Counted from the first letter of the stretch, positions 1-5,859 are shown. The stretch: DNA of 5,859 nucleotides from Gammaproteobacteria bacterium (GCA_003451715.1 DMJN01000247.1:1-5859), one strand, 5' to 3'. The notes: generated by a model from the sequence alone, not told the origin. Numbers and translations: made by a program.

Positions 1-519
1 GCGCGAATCGATGCCGCTATTGCCTCGGTGACGGGGCGTATCCATGAGCATCCCATGAGTCATGCCAGCTTGTTACGGCTTATCGATGAATACAGGTCCA
101 ATTCTCTCGATCCGATTCAATATGCCGGGAATGGGCTGGTGAAAATTTCTATCAGGCATTCGAAGCAGGCATCCGACAGGGAACTTCTCATCGATATCAG
201 CCTGCACATCGAACACGGATGGCACATTACGGCGCCTCAACAAGCCGCGGGCGGTTTTGTGCCCATCGAGCTCGGCATGGCAGATCGGGAGTCTTGTTGG
301 CGGCTGCAGAAAACCGCCTACCCCGATGCCATTAAAACCCTGCAACTGAACCAGACCGAGATACAGATCTATGAGAATGAACTGGCGTTTACCGCAAGCT
401 TGATTCGCAGCGAGATGCCCGATGACGATTTGTCTACAAGTGTTGCACTCGAGCTTGAATTGCAGCTGTGTGATGACAGGCAATGCCTGTTGCCGGAGAC
501 ATTACAGTTTGTAGTGTAG
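1..519 (+). CDS. C-terminal part of a thioredoxin/DUF255-type protein with a DsbD-alpha/DsbC-like domain (5' end outside window)
   Basis: The reading frame is open from the first base to the TAG at 517-519, giving 172 residues of a protein whose start lies outside the window. Residues about 1-35 look like the helical tail of a DUF255/YyaL-type catalytic region. Residues about 40-172 look like an all-beta DsbD-alpha/DsbC (disulphide bond corrector) immunoglobulin-like domain: a GLVKISI strand, the motif HGWHITAP near residue 75, and near the end LCDDRQCLLPET with Cys157 and Cys162. In the DsbD N-terminal domain a Cys pair at the same place carries the redox activity, with five residues between the cysteines; here there are four, which I recall as usual for the DUF255-fused versions. 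The likely role is periplasmic thiol redox chemistry, but the catalytic N-terminal part cannot be seen. The ATG at 28 is an internal methionine, not a convincing start. The gene converges on the hydrolase downstream with a 7-bp gap. Confidence 0.7.
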   Translation, partial: ARIDAAIASVTGRIHEHPMSHASLLRLIDEYRSNSLDPIQYAGNGLVKISIRHSKQASDRELLIDISLHIEHGWHITAPQQAAGGFVPIELGMADRESCWRLQKTAYPDAIKTLQLNQTEIQIYENELAFTASLIRSEMPDDDLSTSVALELELQLCDDRQCLLPETLQFVV

Positions 520-526
520 AGGGTTG

Positions 527-1666
527 CTATTTCTGGAAGCTGGCTTCTTCAAAATCAAGTGCCAGCGAATTCTCCAGTTGGTCGCGCGCCGCGCTGCGAT
601 CATCTTCGGTTTCTCCGAATATCGATTCGAAGAAACTCAGCACGGCTATCTGGGTAATCATCTGCTGCCGGCCGGGATGGGATGCTTTGGGTGGTGGCAG
701 ATTTTCACAGACACCTGGAGCATCTGGATCGTTAACGACGCCCTCGGCTTCGCTGCCCATTGTCAGAAACATGTCTTCCGGATCTTCATCCAGTATCGAC
801 AACACGCCCTGGCAACCCACCGTATCGGGATTATCCATGAAGCGGAAGAAAGGCTCAGACATCCCGATAAATCCGAGGTGCGAGCCCCCGTCAATGGATA
901 CCAATGCGCCATTGTCGATGCGCTCGGGAATCACCGCTGCATTGCTGCGGTGGTCAATCAGCGCATCCGAAGTGCCGGCGATCATCAGGAAGGGGATGTC
1001 AGTAGTCCTATAGAATCGTTTGCTAAACACGGCGCTGGGGCCGGCAATGGAAACGGCTGCTTTAATGCGCGGTTCACGCCAACGTGGATGATAGGCGGTC
1101 AGGGAAGTCGTCAGCCCGCCCAGGGAAAGACCGGTTATCCCGATACGATCGGCATCGATCGATCCGGCAAAGGGTTTCCTGTCAGCGGAGAGCGCAATCA
1201 CAGAATCGATCAGGAAGCTAACGTCGGCGGGCTGATTCACCACATCCGCCGCATTGGCCCCGCCCGCTGTCCCGCCGTTCGTCAGCGGATAGTCGGTCGC
1301 CGCTACCACGTAGCCATTACTGGCTAGATTTTCCGCCATGTAGTTCAGTTCAGAGCGACTGGACATGATGCCGTGGCTGTGAATGATAAGAGGGTGTTCG
1401 CCTTCCATATTCTCTGGATACCAGATGGTTGTTGGCAGCGTTCTGTCGGGACTCCCTGGAAAGCCACGGTTCTCATCGGTGGGCCGGGTATCATCCACGA
1501 AGACATACTCAGCCTGGCCTACCGAATGCAGGCCTGGTTCCAGCCAACTGGCACTTGCTGAGTCGGCCGGGGGTTGTTCGGGACCGCTGGCGATGTAGAT
1601 GACCAGACCGAGTACTAGCAGTAAGACCAGAATTCCCGCCAGGCCTTTTAGAATCTTGCTCACCAT
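527..1666 (-). CDS. membrane-anchored alpha/beta hydrolase, dienelactone hydrolase/PAF-acetylhydrolase-like (COG4188-type)
   Basis: This 379-residue protein starts with a short basic segment (Lys4, Lys7) and one hydrophobic helix at about residues 8-26, then a Pro/Ser/Ala linker. It is therefore probably held at the inner membrane with the enzyme domain in the periplasm; no lipobox cysteine is seen. The hydrolase fold is clear: an oxyanion segment HSHG (96-99), a GYVVAATDYP strand, a QPADVSFLID helix typical of the dienelactone hydrolase/PAF-acetylhydrolase group, and the nucleophile elbow GLSLGG with Ser181. The probable acid is Asp234 in GTSDALID and the probable base is His263 in GGSHLGF. 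Between the His loop and the last helix is an acidic insert (about 280-330) with Cys285 and Cys320, which may form a disulphide. The substrate cannot be told from sequence; esters are expected. The ATG at 1664-1666 is preceded by AGG seven bases upstream, a weak ribosome site. It diverges from the copper oxidase gene. Confidence 0.85.
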   Translation of the reverse strand: MVSKILKGLAGILVLLLVLGLVIYIASGPEQPPADSASASWLEPGLHSVGQAEYVFVDDTRPTDENRGFPGSPDRTLPTTIWYPENMEGEHPLIIHSHGIMSSRSELNYMAENLASNGYVVAATDYPLTNGGTAGGANAADVVNQPADVSFLIDSVIALSADRKPFAGSIDADRIGITGLSLGGLTTSLTAYHPRWREPRIKAAVSIAGPSAVFSKRFYRTTDIPFLMIAGTSDALIDHRSNAAVIPERIDNGALVSIDGGSHLGFIGMSEPFFRFMDNPDTVGCQGVLSILDEDPEDMFLTMGSEAEGVVNDPDAPGVCENLPPPKASHPGRQQMITQIAVLSFFESIFGETEDDRSAARDQLENSLALDFEEASFQK

Positions 1667-2000
1667 GATGTTACCTGTCAGTGTGATTTCGGGACTGTGT
1701 CCAGGATCCCTAGAGTATAAAGGAGATGGACTACTTTTTGCGGTTCCTTAAGCCGTTGGGGACGATGTTGCCAAACCAGCCGGGTAGCCACTCTTATCAG
1801 CGTCACGGAATGAACAACATTCCCACTAAATTCATAGTCATGCTTGCGACCGGACGAGACCACAAGCAGGGACTGGTATTTCAGTCCCTCTGGTCCACTA
1901 ATCATTGCGCCCGCTCAATAAATTGTGGGAAAAGCCATATAGCATTAACCATAGTATTTACCCTGGTTGGCCCGTCGAATACCTTTATTGGAGCCGAGTC
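1667..2000. other. 334-bp divergent intergenic region between the hydrolase and the multicopper oxidase
   Basis: This stretch separates two outward-reading genes and should hold both promoters. A TATACT on the minus strand (1714-1719) could be a -10 box for the hydrolase, about 48 bases before its ATG, but I see no good -35 box. The part next to the oxidase (about 1920-1990) is AT-rich, yet I could not assign a convincing promoter. I found no match to the CueR operator or to the CopR box as I remember them. A bipartite hairpin lies at 1858-1895. Open frames cross the region on both strands (a 75-codon frame on minus at 1678-1905 and a 101-codon frame on plus at 1726-2031). Neither has a recognisable domain, and the plus one runs into the oxidase coding region in another frame, so I do not call them genes. 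Confidence 0.6.
1858..1895. repeat. bipartite hairpin upstream of the multicopper oxidase
   Basis: An inner perfect 8-bp inverted repeat, AGGGACTG (1868-1875) and CAGTCCCT (1882-1889), closes a 6-base loop GTATTT. An outer 5-bp repeat, GACCA (1858-1862) and TGGTC (1891-1895), surrounds it with an asymmetric internal loop (5 bases on the left, 1 on the right). Thirteen pairs in 38 bases are unlikely to be pure chance. There is no T-run directly after it, so it does not look like a simple intrinsic terminator on the plus strand. It could be an mRNA leader structure, an operator, or the remnant of a small repeated element. Confidence 0.55.
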
Positions 2001-2003
2001 GTG
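1990..2003 (+). promoter_or_regulatory. ribosome binding site and GTG start that fix the start of the multicopper oxidase
   Basis: GGAG at 1990-1993 lies seven bases before GTG at 2001-2003. Starting here puts a complete signal peptide directly at the N-terminus. The longer frame, from a TTG at 1905, would add 32 residues rich in Trp, Tyr and Pro in front of the signal peptide, which would be unnatural. The GTG start is therefore preferred. Confidence 0.75.
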
Positions 2004-4124
2004 TCAGCACGCGCTTTTTGCTTTTCGTTAATTTTGCTTACTCCAGCGGTCAGTCTGGCGGCGACGATGAGCTATGAGTTCGATATTGACACCAAGACAG
2101 TCAACATCACTGGCAATTCGGTGACCGCCCTGACAGTGGGAGGTCAGATACCAGCGCCCACCATTCGCGCGACGGTAGGAGATACTTTACGCGCCACATT
2201 CCATAACCACCTGGACGTGACAACTTCGGTGCATTGGCATGGCGTGTTGCTGCCCGGTGTCCAGGATGGTGTGCCCTACGTTAACACCCAGCCGATACAA
2301 CCCGGTGGCTCGCATACTTTTGAGTTTCCTATTTTGCACGCCGGTACTTTCTGGTATCACTCCCATACCGAATTACAGATCCAACATGGAGTCTATGGCG
2401 CCATTGTATTGTCGCCGAGTAATACCGAACCCGAAATACCAGAACAGGTTGTAGTGTTTTCCGACTGGACCGATGAAGATGCAGAGGCGGTGCTGGCCAA
2501 CCTGAAGAAGGCCGATGATTTCTATTCTTTCAAGAAAGATGCGGTGCAATCCTGGGACAAGGTCATCGCCAACGGTGCCGCCTCGATTCGCAATCGGCTG
2601 AACAGTTCATTCACCCGCATGGGGCCGATGGATCTGGCGGATGTAGGTTACGATGCCTTCCTCGTGAATGGTCTACCCGAGAGTCAGTTAGAGCTCCCCA
2701 ATGGCGGTGAAGAACAAGTAAAGTTGCGCATGATTAACGGCTCCACCTCCAGTTACTATGATGTGGAGTATACCGGCGGGCCAATGCTAGTCGTCGCGGC
2801 CGATGGTATGGATGTCGCACCGGTTCGAGTGCAGCGTCTGCGACTATCCACGGCCGAAACTTATGACGTGCTGGTACCTGTCGCCGCCGGTCAGGCTTTC
2901 GAGCTGCGGGCAAGCTCTATCGATGGGACCGGCTTCAGCCGGCTATTCATCGGCGAGGGTCAACGGGTGATGGCGCCAGATATTCCCCCTCCTAACCTGT
3001 TTCTCATGGATCACATGGCAATGGATATGGATATGGACATGTCAATGGATATGGATATGAGCCCGGACATGCAAATGCCGAATAGCATGCCCATGCCACG
3101 GCAGCAGGAAGAGCCTTCCTCTGAACCGTCTCTCAATGCGGAGCATCGAGCCACCGACATGAGTATGCCTATGCCACCGGAAGTGATCGAGCATATGACG
3201 GACTATCAGCACCTGATGGCGCGAGACACCACTGTCTTACCCGCCAATCAGCCCTGGCGCGATGTGCATCTGAGGCTTAGTGGAAACATGGAGCGGTATG
3301 TATGGAGCTTCGATGGCAAGTCAGCTCGGGAAGAGGCCCAGATCTTTATACGCGCGGGTGAGAATGTACGCTTTCATTTGAGCAATGACACCATGATGCA
3401 CCATCCTCTGCACCTACATGGCCACTTCTTTCGTGTCGTTAATCAGCACGGCGCAAGGAGCCCGCTAAAGCATACGGTAAACATACCGCCTATGGGCCAT
3501 GTGATGATCGAGTTCGATGCCAGTGAGGATGAGGACTGGTTGTTTCACTGTCACAATCAGTACCACATGAAGACTGGTATGGCCAGGGTGGTGAGTTATG
3601 AAGAGAGCTCATTGTTTACGCCAGACATCGGTAGACTGATGCAACCCGCAAATCGATGGTTCAGGATCGATGAATTTCACCTCATGAGCCAGTTCATGGA
3701 TTATGAATTTACCCTCTCCGACGAGCGTCACTCCTTCGATTTTGAGCTGGATGCCGACCTGGTTGATACCTATGAAGTGCACCTGCTGTACAATTATCAC
3801 TTCACCCGATTTGTATCCGGATTTGCAGGCATGGAAACCAGGGAACATCACCATGAGGGCAGCCATGATATTGCGATTGCCGGGATGAATATCACCTTGC
3901 CGTTTCTGATCGACAGCGAATGGCGCGTCGATGACCACGGCGATTTTCGATTACAGTTGCAGTCCGAAATGCAGCTGACCAAGTACATCGGATTCGACTG
4001 GCGTTGGAATGACGACAATGAACGCCGCTACGGAATCAATTTCCGTTTGAGTAACCGTTTTGCAATTACCGTGCACAGTGATACCGAATATGGAGGCGGG
4101 GTAGGCCTGCAGTTTTTCTTCTAG
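2001..4124 (+). CDS. CopA-type multicopper oxidase fused to a C-terminal CopB-like outer-membrane beta-barrel module
   Basis: The predicted product has 707 residues. Residues 1-20 form a Sec-type signal peptide (Arg4, hydrophobic core, cleavage near VSLA-A); no twin arginine is seen. The copper ligands are all present: HWH (His78, His80), HSH (His120, His122), HPLHLH (His468, His471, His473) and HCH (His516, Cys517, His518) followed by His522 and the axial Met527. A Met-rich insert at 336-399 holds 17 Met and lies before the third cupredoxin domain, as in CopA, where such segments bind copper. After the oxidase ends near residue 535 comes a 150-residue tail, about 553-707, of some ten short amphipathic strands with turns. 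It ends in GVGLQFFF, a plausible beta-signal for BAM insertion. Its EVHLLYNYHFTRF and LPFLIDSEWRVDDHGDFRLQ segments resemble CopB. The likely role is periplasmic Cu(I) oxidation and copper tolerance, anchored at the outer membrane. The oxidase call is near certain; the barrel fusion is strong inference. Confidence 0.9.
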   Translation: MSARAFCFSLILLTPAVSLAATMSYEFDIDTKTVNITGNSVTALTVGGQIPAPTIRATVGDTLRATFHNHLDVTTSVHWHGVLLPGVQDGVPYVNTQPIQPGGSHTFEFPILHAGTFWYHSHTELQIQHGVYGAIVLSPSNTEPEIPEQVVVFSDWTDEDAEAVLANLKKADDFYSFKKDAVQSWDKVIANGAASIRNRLNSSFTRMGPMDLADVGYDAFLVNGLPESQLELPNGGEEQVKLRMINGSTSSYYDVEYTGGPMLVVAADGMDVAPVRVQRLRLSTAETYDVLVPVAAGQAFELRASSIDGTGFSRLFIGEGQRVMAPDIPPPNLFLMDHMAMDMDMDMSMDMDMSPDMQMPNSMPMPRQQEEPSSEPSLNAEHRATDMSMPMPPEVIEHMTDYQHLMARDTTVLPANQPWRDVHLRLSGNMERYVWSFDGKSAREEAQIFIRAGENVRFHLSNDTMMHHPLHLHGHFFRVVNQHGARSPLKHTVNIPPMGHVMIEFDASEDEDWLFHCHNQYHMKTGMARVVSYEESSLFTPDIGRLMQPANRWFRIDEFHLMSQFMDYEFTLSDERHSFDFELDADLVDTYEVHLLYNYHFTRFVSGFAGMETREHHHEGSHDIAIAGMNITLPFLIDSEWRVDDHGDFRLQLQSEMQLTKYIGFDWRWNDDNERRYGINFRLSNRFAITVHSDTEYGGGVGLQFFF
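3015..3062 (+). repeat. in-frame hexamer tandem repeat encoding Met-Asp pairs in the multicopper oxidase
   Basis: Eight consecutive hexamers each begin with ATG: ATGGCA, two ATGGAT, ATGGAC, ATGTCA, two ATGGAT and ATGAGC. They encode alternating Met and mostly Asp residues in the Met-rich copper-binding insert. Because the unit is six bases, a gain or loss of units would keep the reading frame, so the tract length may vary between strains. Confidence 0.85.
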
Positions 4125-4828
4125 GCTGGCAGCAATGCCTCGAAGTAGGAGGGCACGGTTTCCGTGGCCTGCCCATAAACATGGTCGTCAAAGCTCGAGC
4201 CGGTTTCTTTCAGGTTCAGTTCGACGGTATGGGCCTTTCTGATTTTCGCGGTCTGATAAAAACCCGAGGCGGGATATACATTTCCCGAAGTGCCGATCGC
4301 GACAAACAGGTCACAGGCTTCCAATGCCATATTGATCTGATTCATATGGAAGGGCATCTCGCCAAACCATACAATATGTGGCCGCAAGTTTCCTGGCGAG
4401 CGACAACAACGGCAGTGGCTGTCGAAATCGATGTCCTCCTGGATATCAAACACCATCTTCGAGTTGAGACAGCGCATCTTTAGCAGCTCGCCATGCATAT
4501 GTAGCAGATTCAGACTCCCGGCACGTTCGTGCAGGTTATCCACGTTCTGTGTTACTAACAGAAAAGAACCGGAAAAGTCATGCTCGAACTTTGCCAGTGC
4601 CGTATGAGCCGCGTTAGGTTTTATTTCACCTGAAAGCAATTGCCGACGACGTTGATTGTAAAATTCATAGACTAACTGTGGATTACGGAAGAACCCTTCT
4701 GGAGTAGCGACATCATCCACCGGGTGATTGGCCCAAAGCCCGTCCTTCTCCCGAAACGTTTCTATACCTGATTCGGCCGAGATGCCGGCACCAGTAAGCA
4801 CGACGATGGACTGGATAGATGAACTCAT
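4121..4828 (-). CDS. cobB: NAD-dependent protein deacylase (CobB, class III sirtuin)
   Basis: The 235-residue protein removes acetyl and probably succinyl groups from lysines using NAD, in the cytoplasm. Sirtuin motifs appear in order: GAGISAESGI (13-22) for NAD binding, a GLW segment with ATPEGF, TQNVDNLHERAG (93-104), and HMHGE (110-114) with the catalytic His112. RPHIVWFGEMPF (149-160), an IGTSGNVYPASGF segment (178-190) and HTVELNL (200-206) follow. Tyr57 and Arg60 in FYNQRRR match the Tyr-x-x-Arg pair that lets class III sirtuins (SIRT5, CobB) accept succinyl- and malonyl-lysine. Cysteines at 120, 139, 141 and 142 occupy the small zinc-module region. The ATG at 4826-4828 gives the usual family length and puts the first beta strand at the N-terminus. 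The frame continues upstream to a TTG at 4924, but those 32 residues do not look sirtuin-like and would overlap the divergent esterase. The ribosome site is poor. The stop codon overlaps the oxidase stop codon. Confidence 0.95.
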   Translation of the reverse strand: MSSSIQSIVVLTGAGISAESGIETFREKDGLWANHPVDDVATPEGFFRNPQLVYEFYNQRRRQLLSGEIKPNAAHTALAKFEHDFSGSFLLVTQNVDNLHERAGSLNLLHMHGELLKMRCLNSKMVFDIQEDIDFDSHCRCCRSPGNLRPHIVWFGEMPFHMNQINMALEACDLFVAIGTSGNVYPASGFYQTAKIRKAHTVELNLKETGSSFDDHVYGQATETVPSYFEALLPA

Positions 4829-4923
4829 GGTGAGAATCTTAGCATGCCGGCCAAGATTGAAGTAAAACAGTATAATGTTCCATGTGATGATGTCCCCAAA
4901 AGCCATGAGTTGGCCGGTAAGCA
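4829..4923. promoter_or_regulatory. divergent promoter region between cobB and the YbfF-like esterase
   Basis: These 95 bases separate the two start codons. A perfect TATAAT (4871-4876, plus strand) lies 47 bases before the esterase ATG, though no good -35 box sits 16-18 bases upstream of it. The same bases read on the minus strand give TATACT (4869-4874), about 40 bases before the cobB ATG, so the two -10 candidates overlap back to back. An 8-bp inverted repeat, CCGGCCAA (4847-4854) and TTGGCCGG (4910-4917), flanks both candidates with 55 bases between its arms. The promoter roles are inferred. Confidence 0.4.
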
Positions 4924-5703
4924 ATGCAGCTGAACTACAGACAGTATTCCGACTCCGGTAAGCCGTTGCTTATCTTGCATGGTCTGTTTGGCAGCCTTGG
5001 TAACTGGGGATGGCATAGTAAACAGTTTGCCGAGCACTACGCGGTCTATGGCGTGGATTTGCGTAATCATGGCGAATCTCCCCATGCCGATGCGATGGAC
5101 TATACATCGATGGCGGACGACGTTAAGCAGCTCATGACCAGCCTGGGAATCAATTCCTGTTTCTGCATAGGCCATTCCATGGGCGGCAAGGTTGCCATGC
5201 AACTAGCGTTGACGCAGCCGCAGCTGATCGAGAAGCTCATCGTGGTAGATATAGCGCCCGTGACGTATCCCGCCCGCGCGGAGGGTCACAAGCAGATGCT
5301 GGCAGCCATGGCCGCCTTGGATTTCGATGCAATCCACAGCCGCAGTGAGGCGGAAGCCAGGTTAGCCCCGTTCATACCCGATGAAGCCACCCGCAAATTT
5401 ATACTCACCAATCTGCAACGGGGTGACTCGGGTAAGTACCACTGGTGCCTCAATCTACCTGCGATCGAGGCGCATTACGACGCCTTACGGGTCAAACCCA
5501 GTGGAACTTTGGCATTCACCAAGCCGACACTGTTCGTCAAAGGATCGGAGTCGAAATATATTCGGGGTGAAAATGAGGCCGAAATACTCGAGCTTTTTCC
5601 AAACGCCTCAGTAAAGACTATTATGCAGGCGGGACATTGGTTGCACGCCGATAAACCCCAGGCATTTAAGAAAATCGCCTTGGATTTCCTGTGGATGAAA
5701 TGA
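4924..5703 (+). CDS. ybfF: YbfF-like alpha/beta hydrolase (esterase)
   Basis: The 259-residue protein is close to the usual length of YbfF esterases (about 255) and has no signal peptide, so it should be cytoplasmic. Visible hydrolase features are the oxyanion motif LHGLFGSLGNW (18-28), the VDLRNHGESPH strand and loop (44-54), the nucleophile elbow GHSMGG with Ser85, VVDIAP with Asp109, and AGHWLHADKP with His238. At the position where many alpha/beta hydrolases carry the acid (KGSES, near 206-210) there is no Asp. This fits the YbfF/ABHD11 group, where I infer that the acid is supplied by the earlier Asp109. The family hydrolyses short-chain acyl esters, including acyl-CoA or palmitoyl thioesters in reported cases; the natural substrate is unknown. 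It starts at the ATG at 4924 behind a weak ribosome site (GGTAAG) and runs into pdxJ after 15 bases, so the two are probably cotranscribed. Confidence 0.88.
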   Translation: MQLNYRQYSDSGKPLLILHGLFGSLGNWGWHSKQFAEHYAVYGVDLRNHGESPHADAMDYTSMADDVKQLMTSLGINSCFCIGHSMGGKVAMQLALTQPQLIEKLIVVDIAPVTYPARAEGHKQMLAAMAALDFDAIHSRSEAEARLAPFIPDEATRKFILTNLQRGDSGKYHWCLNLPAIEAHYDALRVKPSGTLAFTKPTLFVKGSESKYIRGENEAEILELFPNASVKTIMQAGHWLHADKPQAFKKIALDFLWMK

Positions 5704-5718
5704 CCAGAGGCACTCTAC

Positions 5719-5859
5719 ATGACCGTACTTAGTGTTAACGTTAACAAGATTGCACTGCTGCGTAATTCGCGGGGCCGGGATTATCCCAATGTGGTGAATT
5801 TCATTACCAAGCTGGTGCAGTTGGGCGTTAAGGGAATCACTGTTCACCCGCGCCCCGAT
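5719..5859 (+). CDS. pdxJ: pyridoxine 5'-phosphate synthase, N-terminal part (3' end outside window)
   Basis: Forty-seven codons run open to the window edge. PdxJ makes pyridoxine 5'-phosphate from 1-deoxyxylulose 5-phosphate and 3-amino-2-oxopropyl phosphate, the ring-closing step of DXP-dependent vitamin B6 synthesis, in the cytoplasm. The fragment holds the two N-terminal family signatures: strand 1, [16 protein letters not shown] (4-19), and strand 2, GITVHPRPD (39-47). His43 and Arg45 match the active-site His and Arg in HLRED of E. coli PdxJ. The first signature is NVNK rather than the enterobacterial NIDH, and the second is HPRPD rather than HLRED. This is the subtype I recall from Bacteroidetes and several other groups. 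AGAGG at 5706-5710, eight bases before the ATG, is a good ribosome site. The esterase gene ends 15 bases upstream, so an operon is likely. Confidence 0.93.
   Translation, partial: MTVLSVNVNKIALLRNSRGRDYPNVVNFITKLVQLGVKGITVHPRPD

Noticed and set aside
535..548. Small inverted repeat GAAG-CTGG-CTTC near the convergent junction as a terminator
   Set aside because: The stem is only 4 bp, lies inside the hydrolase coding region and has no T-run after it.
524..1327. Long plus-strand open frame (267 codons) opposite the hydrolase
   Set aside because: It is the antisense shadow of a clear alpha/beta hydrolase, and its translation shows no domain.
1905..2000. N-terminal extension of the multicopper oxidase from a TTG at 1905
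   Set aside because: It would place 32 Trp/Tyr/Pro-rich residues before a complete signal peptide; GTG at 2001 has a well-spaced GGAG.
1726..2031. Plus-strand 101-codon frame starting just after AGGAG
   Set aside because: The AGGAG is only about one base from the ATG, the frame runs through the oxidase signal-peptide region in another frame, and no domain is visible.
4829..4924. N-terminal extension of cobB to a TTG at 4924
   Set aside because: The extra 32 residues are not sirtuin-like, overlap the divergent esterase start and exceed the family's usual length; the ATG at 4828 fits.
5734..5745. Perfect 12-bp palindrome GTTAACGTTAAC
   Set aside because: It lies within pdxJ and is explained by coding for the Val-Asn-Val-Asn of the conserved first strand.

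Overview
The window looks like a compact chromosomal segment of a Gammaproteobacterium, probably an environmental or marine lineage. The CobB sirtuin and the YbfF-type esterase closely resemble enterobacterial-style proteins. The gene set (a DUF255/DsbD-like fusion, CopA-type oxidase, CobB, YbfF, PdxJ) also fits this class. The lineage is inferred from protein character only. I see no insertion sequence, integrase, tRNA, rRNA or CRISPR array.

Layout, left to right: (1) 1-519 (+) is the 3' end of a gene whose product ends in a DsbD-alpha/DsbC-like domain, probably a DUF255 thioredoxin-domain protein. (2) 527-1666 (-) is a membrane-anchored alpha/beta hydrolase of the dienelactone hydrolase/PAF-acetylhydrolase-like group. 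(3) 1667-2000 is a 334-bp divergent intergenic region with a strong bipartite hairpin. (4) 2001-4124 (+) is a multicopper oxidase of CopA type with a C-terminal CopB-like outer-membrane beta-barrel module, the most unusual gene here. (5) 4121-4828 (-) is cobB, a sirtuin deacylase whose stop codon shares a CTAG with the oxidase stop codon. (6) 4829-4923 is a short divergent promoter region. (7) 4924-5703 (+) is a YbfF-like esterase, followed after 15 bp by (8) pdxJ (5719 to the window edge), the pyridoxine 5'-phosphate synthase gene, cut by the end of the window.

Gene order alternates by strand. Both convergent junctions are extremely tight (a 7-bp gap and a 4-bp overlap), so there is no room for conventional intergenic terminators. 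The central idea is that copper detoxification, normally split between a periplasmic oxidase (CopA) and an outer-membrane protein (CopB), appears here as one 707-residue polypeptide. It has a Sec-type signal peptide, all expected copper ligands, a Met-rich insert and a terminal beta-barrel with an aromatic C-terminus. The neighbouring genes (deacylase, esterases, vitamin B6 synthesis) look like ordinary housekeeping genes with no clear functional link to copper.
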